In this document: positions 42,692 to 51,018 of the stretch, piece after piece
How the letters are laid out: every line of letters begins with the position of its first letter
Position numbering within the stretch: the first letter of the stretch is position 1
NCBI GenBank assembly: GCA_040391605.1
Contig: JBEBXK010000005.1
Span: 1-64,000 of the forward strand
Direction: 5' to 3'
Origin: Vulgatibacter incomptus_A
GTDB taxonomy: Bacteria; Myxococcota; Myxococcia; Myxococcales; Vulgatibacteraceae
Length of the DNA: 64,000 bases
The notes under the pieces: generated by a model
Databases searched by the model: none
What the model saw: the letters and a program-made list of their open reading frames with translations, nothing else
Told to the model about the DNA's origin: nothing
Translations under genes and position numbers: made by a program

Positions 42692-44359
42692 ATGCGGCTT
42701 TCCCTCCGTGTCGCATCGGCCTTTGCCTGCGCGACCCTCGCTCTCGCCTGTACCAAGTCCGACCCCGAAAAGGCCGAGACCTGGTTCAAGAACCTCGGCT
42801 CCAAGGAGCAGCGCGTCCAGATGGACGCGCTCGTGAAGCTCTCCAAGATCGGCGACAAGGTCGCGGTCCCTGCCATCACTCCACTCCTCTCCGCACCCGG
42901 TGAGGTGAAGGCCGAGGCCGCCAAGACCCTGGGCAAGCTCGGCGATACCGCCGCGGTCCCTGCCCTCATCGACGCGATCGACCTCGGCGTCGGCGTCGGC
43001 GCCGACAAGACGAGCAAGGACGCCAACGCCGCCAACAAGGCCATCGCCGACGCGCTGGGCGTCCTCGGCGACAAGGCCGCGGTGGAGCCCCTGCTCCAAC
43101 TCGTCGCCAAGTCGAAGGACTCCTTCGCCAAGGTGGCGGCGATCAACGCCCTGGGCGATCTGGGGGATCCCCGCGCGATCGATCAGCTCTCCGAGGTCGC
43201 CATGAACGACTCCGAGGAGACCTACGTCACCAAGAAGGCCATCCAGGCCCTGGGCAACATCGGCGATCCCAAGGCGGTCCCCGCCATCAAGAAGGGCTTC
43301 TTCGAAGAGCGGAAAGGCGTCTCCTTCTATTCGGAGTCCTCCTACGCCGCTTACCAGATCGGGAAGGCCGCCGCCGCGCCCTTCCTCGCCGTGCTCGAGG
43401 GCAAGGACGAGGAGCTCAACAAGTGGGCCGACGAGCGGGACATCTACCGCGAGGCCCTCTACGCCAAGGCCGCCGTGGTCCTCGGCGATCTCAACGAGCG
43501 GCAGGCGATCCCCACCCTGGTCAAGCACCTCGACTACTCGCTCCCCGGCTCGGAGAACGCCATCGACACCCGCGTGCTGATCGTGCGCCGGCAGGCCGCC
43601 GAGGTCCTCGGACGCATGCGCGCCACCGAGGCGGTGCCCCCGCTGGTCAAGGGCCTCCAGGAGGACGAGGGCAACGTCCGCGCCGTCTACGCCTCGGCGC
43701 TGGTCGCCATCGGCGACGCCAAGGCCCTCCCCGCCCTCACCGCCTGCGCGCTCAAGGGCGAGGTGATGGACAAGTCCGCCCACGCCCGCAAGGGCTGCTA
43801 CCTCGCGCTCTCCCGCCTAGGCGACGAGAAGACCCTCGAGCAATGGACGGCCTGGGAGGCGGCCGAGCCCGCGCTCTCCTCCGCCGCCTGCATGAAGGGC
43901 CTCGACTACGACGCAAAGTCCAAGGAGAACGCACAGAAGCATTGCGACGAGCTGGCCGGCAACGTGGTGAAGATCCTCAGCGAGAACAAGCCGCGGTTGG
44001 TCGCCGCCGCCGAATGCAAGGCCGACACGGATTGCTGGATCGCCAAGCTGGGCGACGAGGTGCCCATGGTCCGCGAGCGCGCCGCCATGGAGCTCGGCCG
44101 CATCAACGATCCGAAGGCGATCGGCCCGTTGATGAAGGCCCTCTCCGATCGCGAGCTCGAGGCCCGCCACGCCGCCATCATGGCCACCGACTGGATCGCC
44201 TCCTCCTCCAAGCAGGCCCTCGAGGAGGCCAAGAAGGGGCTCGCCAAGCTGGACGAGCAGATCGAGGAGGAGAAGGACAAGGTCCACTTCGCCAAGATCA
44301 ACCAGGATCTCACCCGCCTCGCGGTGAAGATCCGGCGCCTCGATCGCATCGGGAGCTGA
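42692..44359 (+). CDS. HEAT-repeat lipoprotein
   Basis: A 555-residue lipoprotein; the signal peptide ends in LALAC. The mature protein is a solenoid of HEAT/PBS-lyase-type repeats, for example AVPAITPLLSAPGEVKAEAAKTLGKLGD and RQAAEVLGRMRATEAVPPLVKGLQ, each about 30 residues and starting at residue 40. Near residues 396-450 three cysteines occur (SSAACMKG, KHCDEL, ECKADTDCW), possibly disulfides. Such proteins are protein-protein scaffolds; the partner is unknown. AGGGGG precedes the ATG. A candidate promoter with palindromes lies upstream and a strong hairpin (44386-44430) downstream. Confidence 0.9.
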   Translation: MRLSLRVASAFACATLALACTKSDPEKAETWFKNLGSKEQRVQMDALVKLSKIGDKVAVPAITPLLSAPGEVKAEAAKTLGKLGDTAAVPALIDAIDLGVGVGADKTSKDANAANKAIADALGVLGDKAAVEPLLQLVAKSKDSFAKVAAINALGDLGDPRAIDQLSEVAMNDSEETYVTKKAIQALGNIGDPKAVPAIKKGFFEERKGVSFYSESSYAAYQIGKAAAAPFLAVLEGKDEELNKWADERDIYREALYAKAAVVLGDLNERQAIPTLVKHLDYSLPGSENAIDTRVLIVRRQAAEVLGRMRATEAVPPLVKGLQEDEGNVRAVYASALVAIGDAKALPALTACALKGEVMDKSAHARKGCYLALSRLGDEKTLEQWTAWEAAEPALSSAACMKGLDYDAKSKENAQKHCDELAGNVVKILSENKPRLVAAAECKADTDCWIAKLGDEVPMVRERAAMELGRINDPKAIGPLMKALSDRELEARHAAIMATDWIASSSKQALEEAKKGLAKLDEQIEEEKDKVHFAKINQDLTRLAVKIRRLDRIGS

Positions 44360-44385
44360 GCCTCCGGCCCAGGCCTCTGCAGAAC

Positions 44386-44430
44386 GCCGCCGCGGTCTCC
44401 CCAAGGAATGGGGGGCCGCGGCGTCTCTTT
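44386..44430 (+). terminator. Terminator after the HEAT-repeat gene
   Basis: CGCCGCGG (44388-44395) pairs with CCGCGGCG (44416-44423), extended inward by CCCC/GGGG, followed by TCTCTTT. A good candidate for intrinsic termination upstream of the ATP synthase operon. Confidence 0.65.
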
Positions 44431-44517
44431 GGCGCGGTGGGATTATCCGCCACCCACGCGACGGTTCCTCCCGCCGATGCGAAGACCGGGGCGAACGCGG
44501 CCCGGGGGCTTTGCCGG

Positions 44518-44546
44518 TTGACCCTCGCGGGACCTCATGTTATTAG
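44518..44546 (+). promoter_or_regulatory. Candidate promoter of the Fo operon
   Basis: TTGACC at 44518-44523 and TATTAG at 44541-44546 with an ideal 17-base spacer, 75 bases before the atpZ start. A second, weaker pair (TCGACA at 44565-44570, TACTAG at 44588-44593) follows. Confidence 0.55.
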
Positions 44547-44620
44547 GCGCCACCTTTCAACCGGTCGACAATTGAGACGCCCTGAATTACTAGGGTTTTC
44601 GATCGACCTGCGGGGTTCGC

Positions 44621-44896
44621 GTGGCAGATCCACAGAACGACCGCGATCGGAAGGACAGCCTGGAAGGAATGTCCGGTTTTGCCCGCGCCATGCGGGAGGC
44701 CGAACCCTACATCCAGGCGTCGTGGAGTCTGGCGGCCGCTGTGGCCCTGGGAGTGTTGGCTGGGTACTTCGCCGACAAGAAGCTGGGCACGACCCCCTGG
44801 CTGCTCTTGGCGGGGTCGGTTCTTGGGATGGCGCTCGGCGTCTACGCCTTTATAAGGGCCATCCTGATGGCCGAGCGAAAGCGGCTGTCGAGGTGA
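44621..44896 (+). CDS. atpZ: ATP synthase accessory protein AtpZ/AtpI
   Basis: A 91-residue protein with a charged N-terminus and two membrane helices (about 34-50 and 58-80). This is the pattern of AtpZ/AtpI, small proteins encoded upstream of the Fo genes that help c-ring assembly or magnesium supply. The helix sequence LAAAVALGVLAGYFADKKLG with its FADKKLGTTPW loop is family-typical. GTG start at 44621, with a weak ribosome-binding site. It is the first gene of a four-gene Fo operon. Confidence 0.88.
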   Translation: MADPQNDRDRKDSLEGMSGFARAMREAEPYIQASWSLAAAVALGVLAGYFADKKLGTTPWLLLAGSVLGMALGVYAFIRAILMAERKRLSR

Positions 44897-44904
44897 GGAG
44901 CAAC

Positions 44905-45807
44905 ATGCACGTCGGAGTTCGTTCGATGACGAGGATCGCGCTGGCCATGGGGCTCTGCGTGGCGATCCTGGGCGCCGGGCAGACCGCCCGCGCGGACGAC
45001 GTCCCGGAGGCGATCTTCGCCCACGTCGCAGACGGGAAGACCGTCGACTTCGAGAACCCCATCACCGGCGCCACCGCGACCTTCCACCTCCCCGAGTGGA
45101 AGGTCCAGGTCGGCGGGGCGACCATCGACCTCTCGCCCACCCGCCACACCGTCTACCTCTGGCTCTCGATGGTGATCGTCATCGTCGGCGTGAGCCTCGC
45201 CGCCCGCAAGCGCAGCCTGGTGCCGCGCGGCTTCTATTCGGTGGTCGAGGTCTTCGTGAAGTTCGTCCGCGAGGAGCTCGCCTGGAAGAACATCGGCAGG
45301 GAGAAGGCGGACTTCTACGTCCCCTTCCTGGCCACGCTCTTCTTCCTGATCCTCACCGCGAACCTCCTCGGCCTCATCCCCTACGGCGTCACCGCCACGG
45401 CCAACATCAACGTCACCGTGGGCCTCGCCCTCGCCACCATGTGCGTCACCCTCTTCGCCGGGATGAAGGCACAGGGCGTCGCCGGTTTCTGGCTGCACAT
45501 CGTCCCCACCGGCGTCCCGCTCTGGCTCTACCCGCTGATGATCCCGGTGGAGCTCCTCGGCATCCTCACCAAGCCCTTCGCCCTCACCGTTCGACTCTTC
45601 GCGAACATGGTCGCGGGCCACATCGTCCTCTTCTTCCTGCTGGGGTTGATCTTCCTCCTCAGCTCGGTTGGACCGTACATCGCTCCTGTGTCGGTGGCCT
45701 TCGCTACCGGTATCTACTTCCTGGAGCTCTTCGTCGCCCTGCTGCAGGCCTACATCTTCGTCATGCTCTCCGCTCTCTTCATCGGCATGGCGTCGCATCC
45801 GCATTAA
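44905..45807 (+). CDS. atpB: ATP synthase Fo subunit a
   Basis: A 300-residue subunit a. The essential stator arginine lies in VRLFANMVAGHI (compare LRLFGNM in E. coli), and PVELLGILTKP and LLQAYIFVMLSALFIG are canonical. An extra N-terminal signal-like helix (ALAMGLCVAILGAGQTARA) and a periplasmic-looking domain of about 60 residues precede the first core helix. N-terminal extensions of this sort occur in several diderm phyla. GAGGAG lies six bases before the ATG at 44905, which overlaps nothing. Confidence 0.95.
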   Translation: MHVGVRSMTRIALAMGLCVAILGAGQTARADDVPEAIFAHVADGKTVDFENPITGATATFHLPEWKVQVGGATIDLSPTRHTVYLWLSMVIVIVGVSLAARKRSLVPRGFYSVVEVFVKFVREELAWKNIGREKADFYVPFLATLFFLILTANLLGLIPYGVTATANINVTVGLALATMCVTLFAGMKAQGVAGFWLHIVPTGVPLWLYPLMIPVELLGILTKPFALTVRLFANMVAGHIVLFFLLGLIFLLSSVGPYIAPVSVAFATGIYFLELFVALLQAYIFVMLSALFIGMASHPH

Positions 45808-45840
45808 CCCCTTCATCCTGTACCCGTTTCGGAGGAACCC

Positions 45841-46071
45841 GTGACTAATCTTGCTCTTGCTTTCCTGAGCGCCGGCTTCGGCGCTGGTCTCGCAGTCATC
45901 GGCGCCAGCGTCGGCATCGGCCGGCTCGCCGCCTCGGCCATGGACGGCACCGCTCGTCAGCCCGCCGCTGCCGGCGACATCCGCACCTCGATGATCATCG
46001 CCGCCGCCCTCATCGAAGGCGCGACGCTCTTCGCGCTGGTGGTCTGCATCCTCCTCGCCACCAAGGCCTGA
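45841..46071 (+). CDS. atpE: ATP synthase Fo subunit c
   Basis: A 76-residue two-helix hairpin. The glycine-rich first helix (GAGLAVIGASVGIG) and the polar loop RQP at 39-41 are typical. The proton carrier is E59 in AALIEGATLF. The residue after E59 is glycine rather than serine or threonine, arguing against sodium coupling. GTG start at 45841 with GGAGG seven bases upstream. A perfect 12-bp hairpin follows at 46104-46134, before atpF. Confidence 0.96.
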   Translation: MTNLALAFLSAGFGAGLAVIGASVGIGRLAASAMDGTARQPAAAGDIRTSMIIAAALIEGATLFALVVCILLATKA

Positions 46072-46103
46072 GGCGCGCCGCGAAGCACCAGCCCGCATCA
46101 TCC

Positions 46104-46134
46104 GCGGATCCGCGCAGCTTCCGCGCGGATCCGC
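46104..46134 (+). promoter_or_regulatory. Perfect hairpin between atpE and atpF
   Basis: GCGGATCCGCGC (46104-46115) pairs perfectly with GCGCGGATCCGC (46123-46134), loop 7 bases. There is no T-run, so it more likely stabilises the atpE mRNA or attenuates transcription partly, raising the c-to-b subunit ratio, than stops transcription. Confidence 0.6.
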
Positions 46135-46166
46135 ATCACCATCAATCTCCCAAGTAGGTGGAAGTC

Positions 46167-46715
46167 GTGATCTCGAGCTCTCTCCTGACGATTGCCGCTG
46201 CCGGCGCCGAGAAGGCGTCGATCCTCACGGTCCACCCGGGTCTGACCTTCTGGACCATCGTCACCTTCATCGTCTCGCTCGTCGTCCTCCGCGTCACCGC
46301 GTGGAAGCCGATCGTCGCCATGCTCGACCTGCGCGAGAAGACGATCAGCGAGTCCATCGAGGGCGCCAAGCGTGAGCGCCTGGAGGCGGAGCGCCTCCTC
46401 GCCGAGCAGAAGACCGCCATCGCCGACGCCCGCCGCGAGGCCGCCGAGCTGATCCGCAAGAACCAGGCGGACGTCGAGGTGGCCAGGCAGAACGCCCTCG
46501 CCCAGGCGAAGGCCGACGCCGACGCCCTCCTCGTCCAGGCCCGTCGTTCCATCGACGAAGAGCGCGCCAAGGCCGTCGCCGAGATCCGCCTGGCCGCCGT
46601 CGACCTCGCCATCGCCGCCGCCGGCAAGCTCCTCGAGGTCAACCTCGACGAGCAGAAGCAGCGCAAGCTCGCCGAGGACTTCCTCCAGAAGATCCCCGCC
46701 CAGCCCAGCGCCTGA
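46167..46715 (+). CDS. atpF: ATP synthase Fo subunit b
   Basis: About 182 residues: one N-terminal membrane helix (FWTIVTFIVSLVVLRVTAW), then a long charged coiled coil (residues about 45-150) that forms the peripheral stalk, ending KLAEDFLQKIPAQPSA. The start is GTG at 46167 with GGTGG five bases upstream; a GTG at 46158 is also possible. It is the last gene of this operon: a strong terminator (46840-46889) follows, and the F1 genes usually found next (atpH, atpA) are absent. Confidence 0.93.
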   Translation: MISSSLLTIAAAGAEKASILTVHPGLTFWTIVTFIVSLVVLRVTAWKPIVAMLDLREKTISESIEGAKRERLEAERLLAEQKTAIADARREAAELIRKNQADVEVARQNALAQAKADADALLVQARRSIDEERAKAVAEIRLAAVDLAIAAAGKLLEVNLDEQKQRKLAEDFLQKIPAQPSA

Positions 46716-46839
46716 TCCGCCAGGCAGACCGCGTCTCGGCGGAGGGCCTGGTCTGCGGAATCGACCTCGCCGCTGATGGCCATTCGGCGCGCGCCGATCT
46801 CATCACCTCCCCAGCTCGGCGTCGTGTCGCCGAGCGGGA

Positions 46840-46889
46840 AAGGGCCGGTAGCCTCCTCTCGAAGAGCGCGCCGGCCCTTCTCTCTTTTT
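46840..46889 (+). terminator. Intrinsic terminator of the Fo operon
   Basis: AAGGGCCGG (46840-46848) pairs perfectly with CCGGCCCTT (46871-46879), followed by TCTCTCTTTTTCTCC. This is the clearest rho-independent terminator in the window. Confidence 0.75.
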
Positions 46890-46941
46890 CTCCGGTGACC
46901 GCGCGAAGAGAAGCCGGGCGCCGATGGTTTCGAAGGCATCC

Positions 46942-48054
46942 ATGGCTCTCTCGATCGGCATCGTCGGCCTGCCCAACGTAGGCAAGTCCACCCTCTTCAA
47001 CGCGCTCTCCGAGGCGTCCAACGCCGAGGCAGCCAACTACCCCTTCTGCACCATCGAGCCCAACGTCGGCATGGTCCCCGTCCCCGACGAGCGCCTGCCC
47101 CAGCTCGCCAAGGTCTACGGCAGCAAGCGGATCCTCCCCACCACCCTTGAGTTCGTCGACATCGCCGGCCTCGTGCGCGGCGCCTCCAAGGGCGAGGGCC
47201 TCGGCAACCAATTCCTCTCCCACATCCGCCAGGTCGACGCCATCTGCCACGTCCTGCGCTGCTTCGAGGACTCCAACGTCGTCCACGTCGACGGCTCCGT
47301 CGATCCCGCCCGCGACGCCGACGTCATCGACACCGAGCTCGCCCTCAAGGATCTCGAGTCCGTCGAGAAGCGCCTCCAGCGCGTCCAGAAGGACGCCAAG
47401 GCCCCTGGCAAGATCGGCGAGCAGGCCAAGCTCGAGGCCGCCGCCCTCGAGAAGGTCCGCGCCGGCATCGACGCCGGCCACACCGTCCGCCGCATCCCCC
47501 TCACCGAAGACGAGCGCGAGCTCCTCCGCGACCTCTTCCTCCTCACCATCAAGCCGGTCCTCTACGTCGCCAACGTCTCCGAATCCCAACTCGAAGGCGC
47601 CGCCACCGATCCCCTCGTCGCCAAGGCCCGCGCCGTCGCCGAGAAGGACGGCGCCCCCCTCATCGTCATCTGCGCCGACGTCGAATCCCAGATCCAGCAG
47701 CTCCCCCCCGAAGACCGCGCCGCCTTCCAGGACGCCGCCGGCCTCGAGGAGCCCGGCCTCCACAAGCTCGTCCGCGCCGGCTACCAGCTCCTGAACCTCG
47801 TCACCTACATCACCTGCGGCCCCCAGGAGACCCGCGCCTGGACCATCCACGAAGGATGGAAGGCCCCCCAAGCCGCCGGCGTCATCCACACCGACTTCGA
47901 GCGCGGCTTCATCAAGGCCGAAGTCTGCTCCTGGCGCGACCTGATCGAGTTCGGCTCCGAAGCCGCCTTGCGCGACAAGGGCCTCCTCCGCATCGAGGGC
48001 AAGGACTACGTCGTCAAAGACGGCGACGTGGTCCACTTCCGCTTCAACGTCTGA
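46942..48054 (+). CDS. ychF: Ribosome-associated GTPase/ATPase YchF
   Basis: A 370-residue YchF/OLA1 protein. G1 GLPNVGKS (9-16), G3 DIAGL, and the altered G4 motif NVSE (NxxE instead of NKxD), which makes the family prefer ATP. A coiled-coil insert and a C-terminal TGS domain (about 285-368, ending YVVKDGDVVHFRFNV) complete it. It binds ribosomes and is linked to stress responses. The ATG at 46942 starts the conserved sequence; the frame opens 6 codons earlier. Monocistronic. Confidence 0.95.
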   Translation: MALSIGIVGLPNVGKSTLFNALSEASNAEAANYPFCTIEPNVGMVPVPDERLPQLAKVYGSKRILPTTLEFVDIAGLVRGASKGEGLGNQFLSHIRQVDAICHVLRCFEDSNVVHVDGSVDPARDADVIDTELALKDLESVEKRLQRVQKDAKAPGKIGEQAKLEAAALEKVRAGIDAGHTVRRIPLTEDERELLRDLFLLTIKPVLYVANVSESQLEGAATDPLVAKARAVAEKDGAPLIVICADVESQIQQLPPEDRAAFQDAAGLEEPGLHKLVRAGYQLLNLVTYITCGPQETRAWTIHEGWKAPQAAGVIHTDFERGFIKAEVCSWRDLIEFGSEAALRDKGLLRIEGKDYVVKDGDVVHFRFNV

Positions 48055-48110
48055 ATTCGAGAGCAAGATTCGGAGCGCAGGGCTGGCCCGGAAGCTTTAG
48101 TTTCCGGCAC

Positions 48111-49202
48111 ATGGAGACGATCCGCGAGGACGCGAGCGCCAGTTCCACCGCTGGCCAGGCCGCCACGAACGATCCCCGCTGGGCCGCGGTGATGGCGCGG
48201 GACGCCCTTGCGGACGGGCGCTTCTTCTACTCCGTCCGCACCACCGGTGTGTACTGCCGTCCGTCGTGTGCCGCGCGCCTTGCCAAGCCGGAGAACGTCG
48301 CCTTCCACGCGAGCGCTGTCGACGCCGAGGCGGCGGGTTTTCGCCCCTGCAAGCGCTGCAGGCCGACCGAGCCACCGCTCGCTCAGCGGTATGCCCAGAT
48401 GGTTGCCGGACTTTGCCGCTTGCTCCGCGAGGCCGAGCGCGAGCCGAGCCTCGCGGAGCTCGGTCGACACGCCGGCATGAGCACCTTCCACCTGCACCGA
48501 ATTTTCAAGGCGGTCACTGGCCTGACCCCGAAGGCCTACGCCGCGGCGCCCCGCGCCGAGCGGATGCGGGTCGGGCTGGATCGGAGCGACTCGGTGACCG
48601 AGGCCATCTACGATGCGGGCTATGAATCGAGCGGCCGCTTCTACGGCGAGACCAACGAGGTGCTCGGCATGACACCCAGTGAGTTCCGAGCAGGCGGGAC
48701 GAACGCGGAGATCCGGTTCGCGGTGGCCGAGTGCTCGCTCGGCTCGCTCCTCGTGGCGGCGAGCCGGAAGGGCGTCTGCGCCATCTCCATCGGCGACGAT
48801 CCGGACGCGCTCGTGCGCGATCTGCAGGATCGGTTCCCGAAGGCCGAGCTCGTCGGCGGGGACGCCGCGTTCGAAGAGGTCGTGGCCACGGTCGTCGGCT
48901 TCGTCGAGGCGCCTCGGCTCGGCCTCGATCTCCCCTTGGACGTGCGCGGGACGGCGTTCCAGCAGCGGGTCTGGAGAGCGCTCCGCCAGATCCCGGCGGG
49001 TGAGACCATCACCTACGCCGCGCTCGCCGCGCGCATCGGCGCCCCGGGCTCGGCACGGGCCGTCGCCCGCGCCTGCGCGACCAATCCTCTCGCCATCGCC
49101 ATCCCCTGCCATCGGGTCGTGCGGAGCGACGGTGCCCTGTCGGGCTACCGCTGGGGCGTCGAGCGCAAGCGAAGGCTCCTCGACCAGGAGGCGGGCGAAT
49201 GA
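48111..49202 (+). CDS. ada: Bifunctional Ada: alkylation-response regulator and DNA methyltransferase
   Basis: A 363-residue full-length Ada. The zinc methyl-phosphotriester domain has C49 (VYCRPSC), C53, C80 and C83 (CKRC). An AraC-type DNA-binding domain follows (about 90-190, SLAELGRHAGMSTFHLHRIFK). The C-terminal O6-methylguanine methyltransferase domain has acceptor C333 in IPCHRVV. Methylation of the N-terminal zinc-bound cysteine turns Ada into an activator. ATG at 48111 has no clear ribosome-binding site. The 3' end overlaps the truncated oxygenase gene by four bases (ATGA). Confidence 0.95.
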   Translation: METIREDASASSTAGQAATNDPRWAAVMARDALADGRFFYSVRTTGVYCRPSCAARLAKPENVAFHASAVDAEAAGFRPCKRCRPTEPPLAQRYAQMVAGLCRLLREAEREPSLAELGRHAGMSTFHLHRIFKAVTGLTPKAYAAAPRAERMRVGLDRSDSVTEAIYDAGYESSGRFYGETNEVLGMTPSEFRAGGTNAEIRFAVAECSLGSLLVAASRKGVCAISIGDDPDALVRDLQDRFPKAELVGGDAAFEEVVATVVGFVEAPRLGLDLPLDVRGTAFQQRVWRALRQIPAGETITYAALAARIGAPGSARAVARACATNPLAIAIPCHRVVRSDGALSGYRWGVERKRRLLDQEAGE

Positions 49203-49552
49203 GCAGCGGAGACCCCGCCGAGAGCATCCGCTGGGGCGACGTGGCCGAGGAGCTCGACCGCCACGGATCCGCCCGCATCGAAGGTCTCCTCGGCCAGGTC
49301 GAATGCGAAGTGCTCGCGAGCCTCTATCCCCGCGACAGCTGCTTCCGCAAAACGGTGGTGATGGCGCACCACGGCTTCGGGAGCGGCGAGTACAAATACT
49401 TCCGCTATCCCTTGCCCGATCTCGCCCAGGGCCTTCGCACCGCCGTCTATCCGCACCTCGTCCCCGTCGCGAACCGATGGAATGAGCGGATGGGGATCGA
49501 CGTCCGTTATCGCTACTATCGATCGACGGTCCGCATGTCCGACTCCGGATAG
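49199..49552 (+). pseudogene. Truncated 2OG-Fe(II) oxygenase next to ada
   Basis: A 117-codon remnant. Residues 1-103 resemble the N-terminal half of an ada-linked 2OG-Fe(II) oxygenase family (about 230 residues): ECEVLASLYPRDSCFRKTVVMAHHGFGSGEYKYF, then AVYPHLVPVANRWNERMGIDVRY. The C-terminal half with the HxD...H iron site and the 2-oxoglutarate arginine is missing. The last 12 or so codons are antisense to the 3' end of the aldo/keto reductase gene, so a recombination joined the two near 49505-49515. The remaining protein cannot be catalytic. The family call is from memory and should be checked. Confidence 0.65.
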
Positions 49553-50502
49553 CGCGCACCGGCTGCCGCGCCCCTGGGAGCGATCTCGTTCAGCTCCTTC
49601 AATTCGGCCGCGTCGAGGTGGAATTGGAGCGCGCCGACGTTCTCCTCCAGGTAGCGGACGTGCTTGGTGCCTGGGATGGGCACGATGTCCGAGCCCTGGG
49701 CGAGGACCCACGCGAGCGCGAGCTGGGAGGGCTTTGCGCCCCTTCGTTCGGCGAGCGCTCGGATGCGCTCTACGAGCCGAAGATTGCGCGCGAAGTTCTC
49801 GCCCTGAAAGCGCGGGTTTCCGCGCCGCCAATCACCCACGGGAAGATCGTCGGGACGCTGGAAGCGGCCGGTGAGGAAGCCGCGCCCAAGGGGGCTGTAG
49901 GGGACGAAGCCGATCCCCAACTCGCGAATGGTGGGGAGGATCTCGTCCTCCGGCTCGCGGCTCCACAGCGAATACTCGGTCTCCAGCGCGGTGATCGGAT
50001 GGACCGCGTGGGCCCGGCGGATCGTCTCCGGCGCCGCCTCGGACAAGCCGAGGTATCGGACCTTCCCTACGCGAACCAGCTCCGACATCGCACCCACCGT
50101 ATCTTCGATCGGCACCTTGGGATCGACGCGATGCTGGTAGTAAAGATCGATCCGGTCGACCCCCAGCCGCGTGAGCGACTCATCGCAAGCCCTGCGGACG
50201 TAGGCGGGCCTGCCGTCCACGCCGATGAAGGTCCCATCCGGCTCGCGAACGTTGCCGAACTTGGTCGCGAGGATCACTCGATCCCGACGATCGGAGATCG
50301 CCCGGCCCACCAGCTTCTCGTTGGTGTATGGCCCGTAGATGTCCGCCGTGTCCAAGAGTGTGATCCCGAGCTCGAGCGCACGGTGAATCACATGAATCAC
50401 GTCCGACTCGTCGGCGCTCCCGTAGAAGTCGCTCATTCCCATACAGCCGAGGCCAATCGCCGAGACCGTCAATCCCTGCCGGCCAAGCTCCCGCGTCTCC
50501 AT
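49516..50502 (-). CDS. Aldo/keto reductase
   Basis: A 328-residue NADPH-type aldo/keto reductase. The tetrad D51, Y56, K81 and H124 is complete (LLDTADIYG, ATKFG, YYQHRVD). The cofactor segment IPGTKHVRYLEENVGA (about 275-290) is family-typical, and the sequence resembles the YajO/Tas or AKR13-like plant-type group. The C-terminus YPESDMRTVDR is of normal length, so this gene is intact although its last codons overlap the broken oxygenase. ATG at 50502 has GGAGG-like sequence upstream. Confidence 0.93.
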   Translation of the reverse strand: METRELGRQGLTVSAIGLGCMGMSDFYGSADESDVIHVIHRALELGITLLDTADIYGPYTNEKLVGRAISDRRDRVILATKFGNVREPDGTFIGVDGRPAYVRRACDESLTRLGVDRIDLYYQHRVDPKVPIEDTVGAMSELVRVGKVRYLGLSEAAPETIRRAHAVHPITALETEYSLWSREPEDEILPTIRELGIGFVPYSPLGRGFLTGRFQRPDDLPVGDWRRGNPRFQGENFARNLRLVERIRALAERRGAKPSQLALAWVLAQGSDIVPIPGTKHVRYLEENVGALQFHLDAAELKELNEIAPRGAAAGARYPESDMRTVDR

Positions 50503-51018
50503 CCGTCCTCCGCCTCAAAGGCGAAGAATCTACGCATTCCGGCCTCCCTAGGACCCGGCCCGTGAGGGGGCTGCACGTCCTCGAACCGGGCCCGCCTCGC
50601 CCCAGGGCTTCGGAAGGCATCCCTCGGGCGGGGCCCGAAGTGGATGCCGCTGAGCGCGCCGTTGGCAGCCCTTCGAGGTCAGCGTCACGCCTGCAGGCGG
50701 CTCCCGAGCTTATCGGGGATCGTGGGCTCGAGGTGGCGATCGCCTCCTCGAGCTGCCTGGACACCGCCTGATGACCAAGCGCGCATGCCGGTTCGGATTG
50801 GGTGAGTGACCCAGAAGGCAGCGCGGCGAGCAACCGCAGCTCGGTGCCCGACTCGGGTCGCCGCGGCAGAGGCTTCCGACGAACGACGAGGGCCGCAGCC
50901 GCACGAACGGAGTCATGCGGCTGCGGCCCGATCTTCCTACGTCCGACGCCCACTTGAGCGGAAGCGCGTCTCTGCTGCAGGCCGCGCTGCCGGTCGAGAG
51001 CGGGAGCGGATCAACGAC
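50503..51018. other. Intergenic stretch with one strong hairpin
   Basis: About 515 bases. No open frame has both a ribosome-binding site and a recognisable domain. The hairpin at 50890-50929 is the only strong feature. On the minus strand near 50740-50790 a short stretch faintly resembles the LysR helix-turn-helix (QAVSRQLEEA), too short to call. Confidence 0.4.
50890..50929. terminator. Perfect 14-bp hairpin
   Basis: GGGCCGCAGCCGCA (50890-50903) pairs perfectly with 50916-50929, loop 12 bases. It lies 90 bases beyond the 3' end of the cytochrome-like lipoprotein gene (minus strand). No T-run on either side. Confidence 0.5.

Noticed and set aside
50740..50790. Possible LysR remnant on the minus strand (QAVSRQLEEA)
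   Set aside because: Only about ten residues resemble the LysR helix-turn-helix and both sides lose similarity at once; chance cannot be excluded.
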